Source: JANQPX01 sp039197065
GTDB taxonomy: Bacteria; Pseudomonadota; Alphaproteobacteria; Geminicoccales; Geminicoccaceae
Reading direction: 5' to 3'
NCBI GenBank assembly: GCA_039197065.1
Contig: JBCCUL010000003.1
Location: 1 to 64,000, forward strand
DNA: 64,000 nucleotides
Shown: in pieces, positions 15,815 through 25,089 of the stretch
Position numbering within the stretch: position 1 is the stretch's first letter
Layout of the letters: the number at the start of each line of letters is the position of its first letter
Notes under the pieces: generated by a model
The model's database searches: none
Seen by the model: only the letters and a program-made list of their open reading frames with translations
Told to the model about the DNA's origin: nothing
Program-made: the position numbers and the translations under genes

Positions 15815-18682
15815 ATGGACGATTTCATTCGCATCCGCGGCGCGCGGGAACATAATCTTCGATCGATCGATGTCGATCTCCCGCGCAACAAGCTGGTGGT
15901 GATCACCGGCCTTTCCGGCTCCGGCAAATCCTCGCTCGCCTTCGACACGATCTACGCGGATGGCCAGCGCCGCTATGTCGAGAGCCTGTCCGCCTATGCG
16001 CGCCAGTTCCTGGAACTGATGCAAAAGCCGGATGTCGACAGCATCACCGGCCTGTCGCCGGCGATTTCGATCGAGCAGAAAACGACGTCGCGCAACCCGC
16101 GCTCCACCGTTGGCACGGTCACCGAGATCTACGATTATCTCCGTCTCTTGTTCGCGCGCATCGGCATTCCCTATTCGCCCGCCACCGGCCTGCCGATCGA
16201 AAGCCAGACCGTCTCGCAGATGGTCGACCGCATCGCCGCGATGGAGACGGGCACCCGCCTTTATCTGCTCGCGCCGATCGTTCGAGGCCGTAAGGGTGAG
16301 TATCGAAAGGAGTTCGCCGAACTTCAGCGCCAGGGCTTTCAACGGGTCAAGGTCGATGGCGAACTCTACGAGATCGACGAGGTTCCGAAGCTCAACAAGA
16401 AGCTGAAACACGACATCGAGGTGGTGGTCGATCGTCTCGTCCTCGCCGACGACCTGGAGCAGCGTCTCGCCGACAGCATCGAGACGGCTCTTAATCTTTC
16501 GGATGGCCTTTTAATTGTCGAGAACGCCGATGGCGGCGAGCCTCTCGTCCTGTCAGCGAAGTTCGCCTGTCCGGTATCGGGCTTCACCATCGACGAGATC
16601 GAGCCCAGATTGTTCTCGTTCAACAACCCATTCGGCGCTTGTCCGGTCTGCGACGGCCTCGGGCAAAAGCTCTATATGGATCCGGAGCTGGTGGTGCCCG
16701 AGCCAGAGCGCTCGCTCGCTGATGGCGCCATCGAACCCTGGAACAACACCACTTCCACCTATTACGGCCAGACGCTTGCAGGGTTGGCTGAGCATTCTGG
16801 TGCAAGTCTGGAAACGCCTTGGAAGGATCTCTCAAAAGAGACGCAAGAGATCATTCTTTACGGCTCGAAGGGAAAGCCGGTCGAGCTGACCTATGACGAC
16901 GGGTTTCGCCATTACACCACCAACAAGCCCTTCGAAGGCGTGCTTCCCAATCTCGAACGCCGGTGGCGTGAGACCGAGAGTGCGTGGATGCGCGAAGAGC
17001 TCGGCAAATATCAGAGCACAGCTCGTTGCGAGGCTTGCGGCGGCTATCGCCTGAAGCCGGAAGCGCTGGCGGTCAAGGTGCATGGCAAGCACATCGGTGA
17101 ACTGACCGAGCTTTCGATACAGGAGGCCGGCGCCTGGTTCGAGGCACTGCCCGCACATCTCACCGACAAGCAGAACGAGATCGCGACCCGTATCTTAAAG
17201 GAAATCAACGAGCGTCTCGGCTTCTTGAACAATGTCGGTCTTGGCTATCTCACCTTGTCGCGCAACAGTGGCACGTTGTCCGGCGGTGAGAGCCAGCGCA
17301 TTCGCCTGGCCTCGCAGATCGGTTCAGGTCTGACCGGCGTTCTCTACGTTCTGGACGAGCCGTCCATCGGCCTGCACCAGAAGGATAATGAGCGGCTTCT
17401 GAAAACCCTGGTCCATCTCCGTGATCTCGGCAACACGGTAATCGTCGTCGAGCATGACGAGGATGCGATCAGAGAAGCTGATCATGTGGTCGACATGGGA
17501 CCGGGCGCCGGCGTCCATGGCGGCGTGGTGGTGGCGGCGGGGACACCCAAGGAGGTCATGGCGGCGGCGGAGAGCCTGACCGGTCAATATCTGGTCGGCC
17601 ATCGTCAGATCCAGGTGCCGAAGACGAGGCGGAAGGCCAAAAAGAAGCGCTGGCTTTCGCTGACCGGCGCAAGTGCCAACAATCTCCAGAATGTCGACGC
17701 CGGGTTTCCGATCGGCTGCTTCACCTGCATCACCGGCGTCTCCGGCAGCGGCAAGTCGACCCTTGTGCTCGACACGCTCTACCCGGTGCTGGCGCGCAGC
17801 CTTCACCGCGCAAGAAAAATCCCCGCCGCCCACGATGAGGTTAAAGGGCTCGAGCATCTGGATAAGGTGGTCGATATCGATCAGTCGCCGATCGGTCGCA
17901 CGCCGCGCTCCAATCCAGCGACCTACACCGGCTGCTTCGGGCCGATCCGCGATTGGTTTGCAGGACTGCCAGAAGCCAAGGCGCGTGGTTACAAACCAGG
18001 GCGTTTTTCCTTCAACGTCAAGGGAGGGCGTTGCGAAGCCTGTCAGGGCGACGGTCTGATCAAGATCGAGATGCATTTTCTGCCCGACGTTTTCGTGACC
18101 TGCGACGTCTGCGACGGCAAGCGCTTCAACCGCGAAACGCTCGAGGTCAAATATCGTGATCAGTCGATCGCCGACGTCCTCGACATGACCGTCGATACGG
18201 CGGTCGAGTTCTTTCACTCAGTGCCGCCTGTCCGCCATCGGCTGGCGACGCTGCAGAAGGTCGGTCTCGGCTATATCAAACTCGGTCAGTCGGCGACCAC
18301 GCTCTCGGGCGGGGAGGCGCAGCGAGTTAAGCTTGCGAAGGAATTGGCGCGACGCGCCACCGGCGACACGCTCTATATTCTGGACGAACCGACCACAGGC
18401 CTCCATTTTGAAGATGTGAGAAAGCTTCTGGAGGTGCTGCATGCGCTGGTGGAGCAGGGCAACACGGTGTTGGTGATCGAGCATAATCTCGAGGTCATCA
18501 AGACGGCCGATCACCTGGTCGATCTCGGTCCGGAAGGAGGCACAGGCGGTGGCCGAATCATTGCTGCGGGCACGCCGGAGGAGGTGGCGAAGGTCGAGGA
18601 AAGCCATACCGGTGCCTACTTGAAGCGCTGTCTTGGCATCGCCAGTGAAGACTCCGCAGGCCCGAAGAAACGTCGCGCCTGA
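15815..18682 (+). CDS. uvrA: Excinuclease ABC subunit A
   Basis: 955 residues, full length. It has two ABC ATPase modules: Walker A 'GLSGSGKSS' and 'GVSGSGKST', and signatures 'LSGGESQRIRLA' and 'LSGGEAQRVKLA'. The zinc fingers are 'CPVCDGLG' / 'CEACGGYR' and 'CEACQGDG' / 'CDVCDGKRF'. UvrA recognises DNA lesions and loads UvrB in nucleotide excision repair. Promoter and SOS control were not evident: no clear GAACN7GTTC-type box was seen in the 150 bp upstream. The gene after it starts 26 bp downstream. Confidence 0.97.
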   Translation: MDDFIRIRGAREHNLRSIDVDLPRNKLVVITGLSGSGKSSLAFDTIYADGQRRYVESLSAYARQFLELMQKPDVDSITGLSPAISIEQKTTSRNPRSTVGTVTEIYDYLRLLFARIGIPYSPATGLPIESQTVSQMVDRIAAMETGTRLYLLAPIVRGRKGEYRKEFAELQRQGFQRVKVDGELYEIDEVPKLNKKLKHDIEVVVDRLVLADDLEQRLADSIETALNLSDGLLIVENADGGEPLVLSAKFACPVSGFTIDEIEPRLFSFNNPFGACPVCDGLGQKLYMDPELVVPEPERSLADGAIEPWNNTTSTYYGQTLAGLAEHSGASLETPWKDLSKETQEIILYGSKGKPVELTYDDGFRHYTTNKPFEGVLPNLERRWRETESAWMREELGKYQSTARCEACGGYRLKPEALAVKVHGKHIGELTELSIQEAGAWFEALPAHLTDKQNEIATRILKEINERLGFLNNVGLGYLTLSRNSGTLSGGESQRIRLASQIGSGLTGVLYVLDEPSIGLHQKDNERLLKTLVHLRDLGNTVIVVEHDEDAIREADHVVDMGPGAGVHGGVVVAAGTPKEVMAAAESLTGQYLVGHRQIQVPKTRRKAKKKRWLSLTGASANNLQNVDAGFPIGCFTCITGVSGSGKSTLVLDTLYPVLARSLHRARKIPAAHDEVKGLEHLDKVVDIDQSPIGRTPRSNPATYTGCFGPIRDWFAGLPEAKARGYKPGRFSFNVKGGRCEACQGDGLIKIEMHFLPDVFVTCDVCDGKRFNRETLEVKYRDQSIADVLDMTVDTAVEFFHSVPPVRHRLATLQKVGLGYIKLGQSATTLSGGEAQRVKLAKELARRATGDTLYILDEPTTGLHFEDVRKLLEVLHALVEQGNTVLVIEHNLEVIKTADHLVDLGPEGGTGGGRIIAAGTPEEVAKVEESHTGAYLKRCLGIASEDSAGPKKRRA

Positions 18683-18708
18683 GCGACCGGCCTTCAAAGG
18701 AGGATATC

Positions 18709-18999
18709 GTGCCTGAACCATCGCCGCTCCTCGAGTTTCGAAAGAGCATCGACAATCTTGATGCGACCTTGATCTATGTTCTGGCTGAACGGTTCCGTCT
18801 GACCAAACGGGTGGGCGAATATAAGCGGGACAACGGGTTGCCCTCCAGTGACAAGAGCCGCGAGGCGGATCAGATCGCGAGGCTTAAAGCGCTCGCCATC
18901 GATGCGGATCTCGATCCTGAGTTCGCGGAACGTTTTCTGCGTTTCGTGATCGACGAAGTGATCTGCCATCATGAGCGGATCAAGAAAAACACACGCTAA
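18709..18999 (+). CDS. Chorismate mutase, AroQ type
   Basis: 96 residues, all helical. It has 'LEFRKSIDNLDATLIYVLAERF', 'VGEYKR' and 'SREADQIARLKALA', the order of active-site Arg/Lys/Glu residues in AroQ-alpha mutases. It converts chorismate to prephenate for Phe/Tyr synthesis. GTG 18709 follows a strong AAAGGAGG, so the start is secure. The position directly after uvrA suggests co-transcription. Confidence 0.88.
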   Translation: MPEPSPLLEFRKSIDNLDATLIYVLAERFRLTKRVGEYKRDNGLPSSDKSREADQIARLKALAIDADLDPEFAERFLRFVIDEVICHHERIKKNTR

Positions 19000-19411
19000 T
19001 CAGACCAACTCCGACATCCTCCTAACGGCTTTGCTGCCACGGCATCATTGGTGCGGAACCAATTAAGAGGAGAGCTGAAAGCCTTTATGGTCGTGATCTG
19101 GGCGGAAAAATATCGCCTTGGAGGGAATGCCTTTGTTTGCCAGGTGTTCACGTTATGTACGGCTAAGATGCTCAAAGAGAACGATGATCTCTTTGATTGC
19201 TTAGCGGTCGACACCGTTGACTTCGGGACTGGGTTGCGATCGATAAAAATTCCTGGGGATAAAGTGTTTTTCTCATTTTACATGAACACTGTTTTTAAGG
19301 TAAAAAGATTGAGATGATCAATATGTTGATGCCATGTTTTAGAACTGAGCTAGATATAGCAGCCAGTCACGAATAAAGAATGTTTGGAAGCGCCTTTTAG
19401 GAGTTGGAGGA
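19000..19411. other. Intergenic region, no supported gene
   Basis: About 410 bp, AT-rich towards its right end. An 89-codon frame at 19048-19317 exists, but its composition is unlike the neighbours and it has no clear ribosome site, so it is not annotated. The right part probably contains the promoter of the gene at 19412. Confidence 0.4.
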
Positions 19412-19888
19412 ATGAGTTCGAACGATGCTGCGATGGAAGCTGCGCTGTTGGAGATAGCTAAGGACCTTCTCCAGGCCAGTGACGACCTCGCATCAACCGA
19501 TCCATCGGCTTCTGCAAAGCTGGCTCATGAAGCCTATGAGATTGGCCGTGATCTTGGAATTGTCAGAAATCACTTGGATGACAGCTCCGGACTCACAGGT
19601 GTGCTGAAGGCGCCCGCTCATGACGGTAATTCGTCATCGGCCGATCATGCGGACGGGTCGGAAGCGTCCTCGGTTCAAAGACACCGTGATGCCGAAGATG
19701 TCTCAGATGCCGATTTGTTCCGAATTCTTGATCGGCAGAAAGCGATGCTTCCGAAGTCTGTCGAGCAGCTCGCTCCGGTCCGAAAGCCGAGCCGAGGTGG
19801 TCGATCGCTGACCTTCGAATCAGCATCTTCCAGACGTTCGAGCTGGTTTGGCTGGATGCGTCCGCGGGAGTGGCGTCACGCCGGCTGA
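19412..19888 (+). CDS. Hypothetical protein
   Basis: 158 residues. The N-terminal third is helical (AALLEIAKDLLQASDDLAS), the centre is Ser/Asp/His-rich and likely disordered, and the C-terminus is basic with SRRSSWFGWMRPREW. GGAGTTGGAGGA in front of ATG 19412 is a good ribosome site, which is the main reason to accept it. No family is recognised and no neighbour is co-transcribed. Confidence 0.5.
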   Translation: MSSNDAAMEAALLEIAKDLLQASDDLASTDPSASAKLAHEAYEIGRDLGIVRNHLDDSSGLTGVLKAPAHDGNSSSADHADGSEASSVQRHRDAEDVSDADLFRILDRQKAMLPKSVEQLAPVRKPSRGGRSLTFESASSRRSSWFGWMRPREWRHAG

Positions 19889-20030
19889 ACACTGGCTTTG
19901 CCTATCAAAGATCTTCGACATCAGTCACTGAGTTTCGTTCGCTCTTAGAATATCGCTGTATCTTGGCGGTATTGACCAGGTGATATGTCCGCTGCTTGAG
20001 CGCATGGGCATCTGATAAAGGGATCCATTG

Positions 20031-21026
20031 GTGAAGCAGGTTCAGTTCGCAGCGTTTGGTAAGCCTAAAACAGTTGTGTCATGTGTCGATGTCCCCGACG
20101 TTGGGTCGCCTGGGGATGGCGAAGTTGTGGTCATCATTGATGCCTTCCCGATAAATCCGGCCGACCTTCTGACCATCGAAGGCGGCTATGCCACCAAGCC
20201 TGACCTTCCGGCAACGCTCGGCGCCGAGGCGACTGGACATATCGCATCGATAGGTAATGACGTCACCGATCTGCAGGTCGGTGATCGGGTCATCATGCTG
20301 ACCCGCAACAATTGGTGCCAGCAGCGTCGCCTGCCCGCAGGTGAAGTGATCAAGGTGCCGCGTGACGGCAACGTCCTGCAGATGGCCATGCTGAAAGTGA
20401 ACCCGGCGACCGCTTCGATGATGCTGAAGAACTATGTCCGGCTCGAACCCGGCGGTTGGTTCATTCAGGATGCTGCCAATTCCGGTGTCGGGGCAGCGCT
20501 GATCAGCCTTGCCAAGGCAGCAGGTGTGCGGAGCGTGAACGTCGTTCGCCGCCCTGAGCTTCTGCCGAGACTTCGAGCGCTTGGTGCTGATGTCGTTTTT
20601 CTCGATGGGGAGGATCTCGCTGAGCGTGTTGCCGATGCGACAGGTGGCGCAGACATTCACCTCGCCATCGATGCCGTCGGCGGAAGGCAGGTCATGCGTC
20701 TTGCCGATTGTCTCTCGGAAGGTGGAACCGTCGTGAACTACGGCTTGTTGTCCGGTGAGCCTTGCCAAATCCGCTCAGACCAGATCATCTTCAAGGGCAT
20801 CAGCTTAACAGGTTTCTGGCTGCAAAAGGAACTAAGCGCGATGGCGCGGAGCGAAACGGAGCAGCTTTACCAAACGCTGGCCCAGCATGTTGTGTCCCGA
20901 GACCTTTCCGCAGATGTCGAGGCGACATATCAAATCGATCATATCAAGAAAGCTGTCGAACATGCGGGCCGCGCCAATCGAGAGGGAAAAGTCCTTGTCA
21001 CGCCCAATGGTGATGTCGGGATCTGA
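20031..21026 (+). CDS. Zinc-independent MDR oxidoreductase, enoyl reductase-like
   Basis: About 331 residues of the medium-chain dehydrogenase/reductase family. The N-terminal GroES-like part has 'AFPINPADLLTIEGGY' and 'LGAEATGHIASIG'. The Rossmann part has 'DAANSGVGAALISLAKAAG' and 'VVNYGLLSGEPC'. No structural or catalytic zinc cysteines are seen, which fits the quinone or 2-enoyl-thioester reductase branch using NADPH. GTG 20031 with AAAGG upstream is taken as the start; TTG 20028 is the alternative. Confidence 0.85.
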   Translation: MKQVQFAAFGKPKTVVSCVDVPDVGSPGDGEVVVIIDAFPINPADLLTIEGGYATKPDLPATLGAEATGHIASIGNDVTDLQVGDRVIMLTRNNWCQQRRLPAGEVIKVPRDGNVLQMAMLKVNPATASMMLKNYVRLEPGGWFIQDAANSGVGAALISLAKAAGVRSVNVVRRPELLPRLRALGADVVFLDGEDLAERVADATGGADIHLAIDAVGGRQVMRLADCLSEGGTVVNYGLLSGEPCQIRSDQIIFKGISLTGFWLQKELSAMARSETEQLYQTLAQHVVSRDLSADVEATYQIDHIKKAVEHAGRANREGKVLVTPNGDVGI

Positions 21027-21562
21027 ATGGCGCTTGATGGTCATGGACTGACGGCTGACCTAAAGCGGTAGGTTATCCGAGATAGACCAAGGATGGCGTA
21101 GTCCATTGCGCCGGATCATCACGATCCGTGTCAGAGAAACCCTTGCGCCCTGGCTCCGGTGGTCGGAATGGCGGGATCGAAGGTCTTTCTCGGTTTGATC
21201 AAGTTTCGGAGGCGAGGCGACCTCCCTTGGCGACGACAAAGCCGTCGTATTTGAACTTCGAGAAGAGTTGGCTGTTCGGCAAAGGCTGCGCTGCAGCGCA
21301 AAATGGCGATCCTCGCTCGCCACTATCCATGTCCGCCGCCAGGCTTCGGATCGAAGCGTAGAGAGGCGACGACAACCAGAACCTGCTGAACTTGTGCCTC
21401 GGCCACTTGATGCCGGTTCAGTTCACAGGCCAACTGAAGCCAGCTCGAAAAGTTTTATGACAAACGGACCAAGAAGAGTGGTTGCCCTCAGCCGCGAAGG
21501 ATACAGCTTCCGTTCGAGGTAAAGGGGAGCAGGTCATCGGAGCCAGCGCCCTTTCGGTAGGA
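21027..21562. other. Intergenic region, no supported gene
   Basis: About 535 bp between the MDR gene and the 3' end of the export operon. Several short frames occur on both strands but none has a start, ribosome site and composition together. A decayed insertion sequence is conceivable, but no terminal repeats or transposase motif could be confirmed. Confidence 0.35.
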
Positions 21563-22918
21563 TCACCGCTCTCGAAATGCCGTGTTCCAGGCGCGATAGA
21601 CTGGTTTAAGGAGGTACTCGAAGATTGTTCTCTGACCGGTCTTTATTTGTGCCTGGATGGTCATGCCCGACGTCAATGGAATGTTGCCAAGGTGGTCGCT
21701 TGCCAGGGCAATTGAGGCTCGATAGTAGGGCATCGCATTCTCATCGACGAACGTCGAGGGCGAAATGGTCTCGACGTCGCCTTCGAGATAGCCATGCCGA
21801 TGCGGTTCGACACCGTCAATCGAAATACGTACTGGTTGTCCCGGGCTGACATGGCTGATTTCGGTTGGCGGCAGGCGAATTTCTCCGACCATATCCCCAT
21901 CGATCGGAATGATCTCAACAATTGGATCACCCGATGCCACGGTTTGTCCCGGATTCTGCACCTTGATCTCCAGGATTATACCTCTCCCCGGAGCCCTGAC
22001 TTCGCCTCGTTCGAGTCGTCGGCGCGTCGATTCGATCTGTTGTCGTGTTTCATTCAGATCGATCAGGACAGATGCGAGCTGGTCGGCCTGCCTTTGCTTT
22101 GTGCTGGCTTGAACGTTATCGAGGCGTCGGTTGGATTCAGCGAGCGCAGCCTCAGCTTCTCGGATCTGACCCCAAACCTCAGACAATTCGGATGCGGCAT
22201 CGACCGCCTGCTGCTCGATTTCGAGCATTTGCGACTTTGACAACAGACCCTTGGCATTCAATTGACGGTCCGACGCCAACTTATCCTGAACCAGTGACAG
22301 CTGGAAGCGAGCATTTTTCTCCATTGCACGCGCATTTTGAAGGGTCTTGGATCGGCGATCGATCTCGGCCTGGACAAGCGATTGCTCGGTCTTTAAGGCT
22401 TCACTCTGAAGTTGAAGAACCGACGTCTGCTCATTGATGACAGCTCTTGCTTCTTTGGATTGCTCGACCGGCGTTGATTTGGGCAGAACAAGCAGATTTT
22501 GCAGACGGCTGGTCTGGGCGAACAGAGCAGCCTCACGGAGGCCAAGGCGTTCGAGCTGAGATGTCGCTTCGGGATCCTTCAGAGTGAGAAGGAGGTCGCC
22601 GGGCTGGACGATCTGTCCTTCTTCAACATGTATTCGGTCGACTATTCCACCATCAAAGCTCTGCAGTGTTTGGTTGCCTTCAGCGGCCGCGATCCGCCCT
22701 GTGCTGGTGGTCACGGTATCGATTTCGATGAGCATTCCGGCAATCATGGCGACGGCGACGAATGAGAATCCCAGCAGACAGATCAAAGCTGGCGCGCGCG
22801 GCGGACCGGCTTCTTCCAGAAGGGCTGCCTGGGAGAGAAAAGCCGTTTGGGTTGGGAAGGCAAAGCGCCTTGCGGCAGTCGTCGCTGACGGACGCCTTTC
22901 GGTCACCTTGTCGTTCAT
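21563..22918 (-). CDS. HlyD-family periplasmic adaptor (membrane fusion protein)
   Basis: About 451 residues. It has one N-terminal transmembrane helix (FVAVAMIAGMLIEIDTV), then the biotinyl-lipoyl half 'GIVDRIHVEEGQIVQPGDLLLTL', a long coiled coil, and the returning half 'RGEVRAPGRGIILEI' with 'GDPIVEIIP'. This is the adaptor linking an inner-membrane ABC exporter to a TolC-type channel. ATG 22918 overlaps the stop of the ABC gene in an ATGA, so it is chosen over the 22966 start. It is the last gene of the export operon. No TolC gene is nearby. Confidence 0.9.
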   Translation of the reverse strand: MNDKVTERRPSATTAARRFAFPTQTAFLSQAALLEEAGPPRAPALICLLGFSFVAVAMIAGMLIEIDTVTTSTGRIAAAEGNQTLQSFDGGIVDRIHVEEGQIVQPGDLLLTLKDPEATSQLERLGLREAALFAQTSRLQNLLVLPKSTPVEQSKEARAVINEQTSVLQLQSEALKTEQSLVQAEIDRRSKTLQNARAMEKNARFQLSLVQDKLASDRQLNAKGLLSKSQMLEIEQQAVDAASELSEVWGQIREAEAALAESNRRLDNVQASTKQRQADQLASVLIDLNETRQQIESTRRRLERGEVRAPGRGIILEIKVQNPGQTVASGDPIVEIIPIDGDMVGEIRLPPTEISHVSPGQPVRISIDGVEPHRHGYLEGDVETISPSTFVDENAMPYYRASIALASDHLGNIPLTSGMTIQAQIKTGQRTIFEYLLKPVYRAWNTAFRER

Positions 22919-25089
22919 GACCGCTGCTCCGATTGAGCTGCCCGCTTCGGATCTTCCGGCTGCCATGCAAACAACCTGCCTGCATGTACACGGAACGCTC
23001 TGTGAGCGAGCTTTAAGTGACTTGGGCGGTGCGTAACGAGAAGAACTGTCTGACGTTCCTTAACGGCGGCGAGCTTTTTTTGCAGCGCAAGGTCACCGTC
23101 GAAGTCGAGAGCCCGACCAGGCTCATCGAGAAGCAGGATGCCATCGTGTTTGAGATAGGCCCGCGCCAATGACAAGCGTTGCAGAAAGCCAGGTGATTGC
23201 TGGCGAACGCTCGCATCACCGATACGCGTTTCAAATCCGTTCTCCAGCCGCAGAATGTCATCGAGCACGCCGGCTTCTGTAGACGCGGTCCAAATATCTT
23301 GGTCGCTGGCAGCTGGATGGGCAAGGCGTAGGTTTTGTGCGATCGTGCCCGTGAAGAAGTGAGGCTGCTGCGGCGCATAACCTATATTCTCCCGAAGCTC
23401 TCGCGGGTGCAGCTGTCTCAGGTCAAAGCCATCAAGACGGACACTGCCAGCCTGCGGAGAGTAAATGCCCGCCAGCACTTTGAGTAAGCTTGATTTTCCG
23501 GCGCCGCTGTCACCGAGAAATGCAATCAGCTCGCCGGCGCCAACCGAGATTTCGACGCCGATCAGCGCAGGACGGCTCGCGCCCTCAAAGGCAAGTGTCA
23601 CGCCTTCCAGCTGGATGGCGCCTTGACCACGAATGGCGGCAAGCCTGCGGGGGCGGTTGTCCGACTCGTCGGGCAACTGCATCACCTGATCCAGCATAGC
23701 CACTTCGTTTCTCAATTGCGCCATCTTGGGCAGCAAACTGACGCATTGCTGCCATGGTGACAGAACGCGCCAGACCAGGGCCATGCATGCAATCAATGCG
23801 CCGATCGAAAGATCGCCGTTCATCACGCCGATCGCACCCACGAGAAGCGTGCCTGTTCCGGCGATGGTTACGGCGGCCTGCCCGGTATTTTGCAGGATGT
23901 CTTGGAGCTTGGCTCGACGAATGCCTGCCAAGGCAGCGCCTGCCGCGTAGTTGCGAAATCGCTCCAGCCAGATGGCTTCGCTGGCGAGGAGACGCACGGC
24001 GCGCATCTCGGCGACCATTTCATCGAAACACGAATCTCTGACTTGCCGGGCTTCACTTGCGTCATTGCCATGACGCTCGAGGACGGGCCCGGCAAACCAG
24101 GCGAACGCGGCGTAGAGAAGCATCACGATAAGGGGCAGCAGCACGATGTAGCCGCCAAGGATGAGAATAGCGATCAGAAAAATAAACGAGAAAGGAAGAT
24201 TGAAAGCGACCGATACGAGAGGGTCGGCGAAGTGATCTCGCCAGGCTTCGAATTGGCGTACACGCCGCAGCTGCGCGTGCAGTGGCGCTCTGCTCAATGA
24301 CGCTGGTGTCAGCCCCATCAGACGTCCAAAGGTTGAGAGTGCGACCAGTCGCCCGATCCGTGTCGCGATATACGCCATCACACGCGCTCTGATCAGCCGG
24401 AACAGCATATCGATCGCTAAAAGCGCGACCATCGCTATGGTTAGGTCTATGAGAAGCGGCGCCGATTGAGCGGAGATCACGGTGTCGTAAAGAAGCATGA
24501 TGAACAGCGGGGTCATCAGGCCGGGCAATGTTGCCACGAAACCGACGATCGCAAGAAGGATCAGCTGGCTTCGAAACCTTGCCACAAGCTCCCGAAACCA
24601 GCTGTCCGTGCGCCGCGTTCTCTTCTGTTCGCGTTCGCCAATACGCTCGAAGACAATGGCGTTACCCATGCCCGGTTCAGGGGCCGTTACCTCGCGCGTT
24701 TCGTCCTTTGCCGGATCGTAGAGCGTGAAGCGGTCGTCATGTCGATCAAGAACCAAGATCGGATCTCGGCCCATGCGAACGAATAGACAGGGGAGGAGCC
24801 TAGGGTCGAGATCCGCGACCCTGGTTCGTAGCGGGCGTGATCGGTAGTCAACGGTCGCCAGGATGTTGCGAAGATCGCCCAGGCTGATGTCATTGGCGCA
24901 ATGCGGTAGTATTTCGAAGAGATGTCGGGTATCGCCACGCCAACCGAGAGCATGAAGAAGAGGGGCTAGGCAGCGTGCATAGGCTGAACCTTCTCCGAGT
25001 ACATCGCTTTCACCTCGGGCCAGTGCGCGAACGAAGCGGTCTGGAGCTCGATCACCGCCCCAGCGTTCGGCAATGAGAAGAGCACTCAC
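22915..25089 (-). CDS. Type I secretion-like ABC transporter with degenerate C39-like N-terminal domain
   Basis: 724 residues. Residues about 1-135 resemble the peptidase C39-like domain without a catalytic Cys-His pair in place ('LPCLFVRMGRDPILVLDRH'). Six transmembrane helices follow, and then an ATPase domain with Walker A 'GDSGAGKSSLLKVLAG', Q-loop 'IGYAPQQPHFF' and Walker B 'GILLLDEP'. The signature position reads SPGFLQR rather than LSGGQ. It overlaps the upstream ABC gene by 4 bp. A heterodimer with that protein is likely; the exported substrate is unknown. Confidence 0.88.
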   Translation of the reverse strand: MSALLIAERWGGDRAPDRFVRALARGESDVLGEGSAYARCLAPLLHALGWRGDTRHLFEILPHCANDISLGDLRNILATVDYRSRPLRTRVADLDPRLLPCLFVRMGRDPILVLDRHDDRFTLYDPAKDETREVTAPEPGMGNAIVFERIGEREQKRTRRTDSWFRELVARFRSQLILLAIVGFVATLPGLMTPLFIMLLYDTVISAQSAPLLIDLTIAMVALLAIDMLFRLIRARVMAYIATRIGRLVALSTFGRLMGLTPASLSRAPLHAQLRRVRQFEAWRDHFADPLVSVAFNLPFSFIFLIAILILGGYIVLLPLIVMLLYAAFAWFAGPVLERHGNDASEARQVRDSCFDEMVAEMRAVRLLASEAIWLERFRNYAAGAALAGIRRAKLQDILQNTGQAAVTIAGTGTLLVGAIGVMNGDLSIGALIACMALVWRVLSPWQQCVSLLPKMAQLRNEVAMLDQVMQLPDESDNRPRRLAAIRGQGAIQLEGVTLAFEGASRPALIGVEISVGAGELIAFLGDSGAGKSSLLKVLAGIYSPQAGSVRLDGFDLRQLHPRELRENIGYAPQQPHFFTGTIAQNLRLAHPAASDQDIWTASTEAGVLDDILRLENGFETRIGDASVRQQSPGFLQRLSLARAYLKHDGILLLDEPGRALDFDGDLALQKKLAAVKERQTVLLVTHRPSHLKLAHRAFRVHAGRLFAWQPEDPKRAAQSEQRS

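Noticed and set aside
17324..18217. Minus-strand frame of 297 codons opposite uvrA
   Set aside because: uvrA is unmistakable on the plus strand; long antisense frames are common in high-GC genes.
19048..19317. 89-codon frame between chorismate mutase and the gene at 19412
   Set aside because: No ribosome site and composition unlike neighbours; treated as non-coding.
21060..21560. Remnant of an insertion sequence
   Set aside because: No terminal inverted repeats, target duplication or transposase motif could be confirmed; short frames do not look like any family with certainty.
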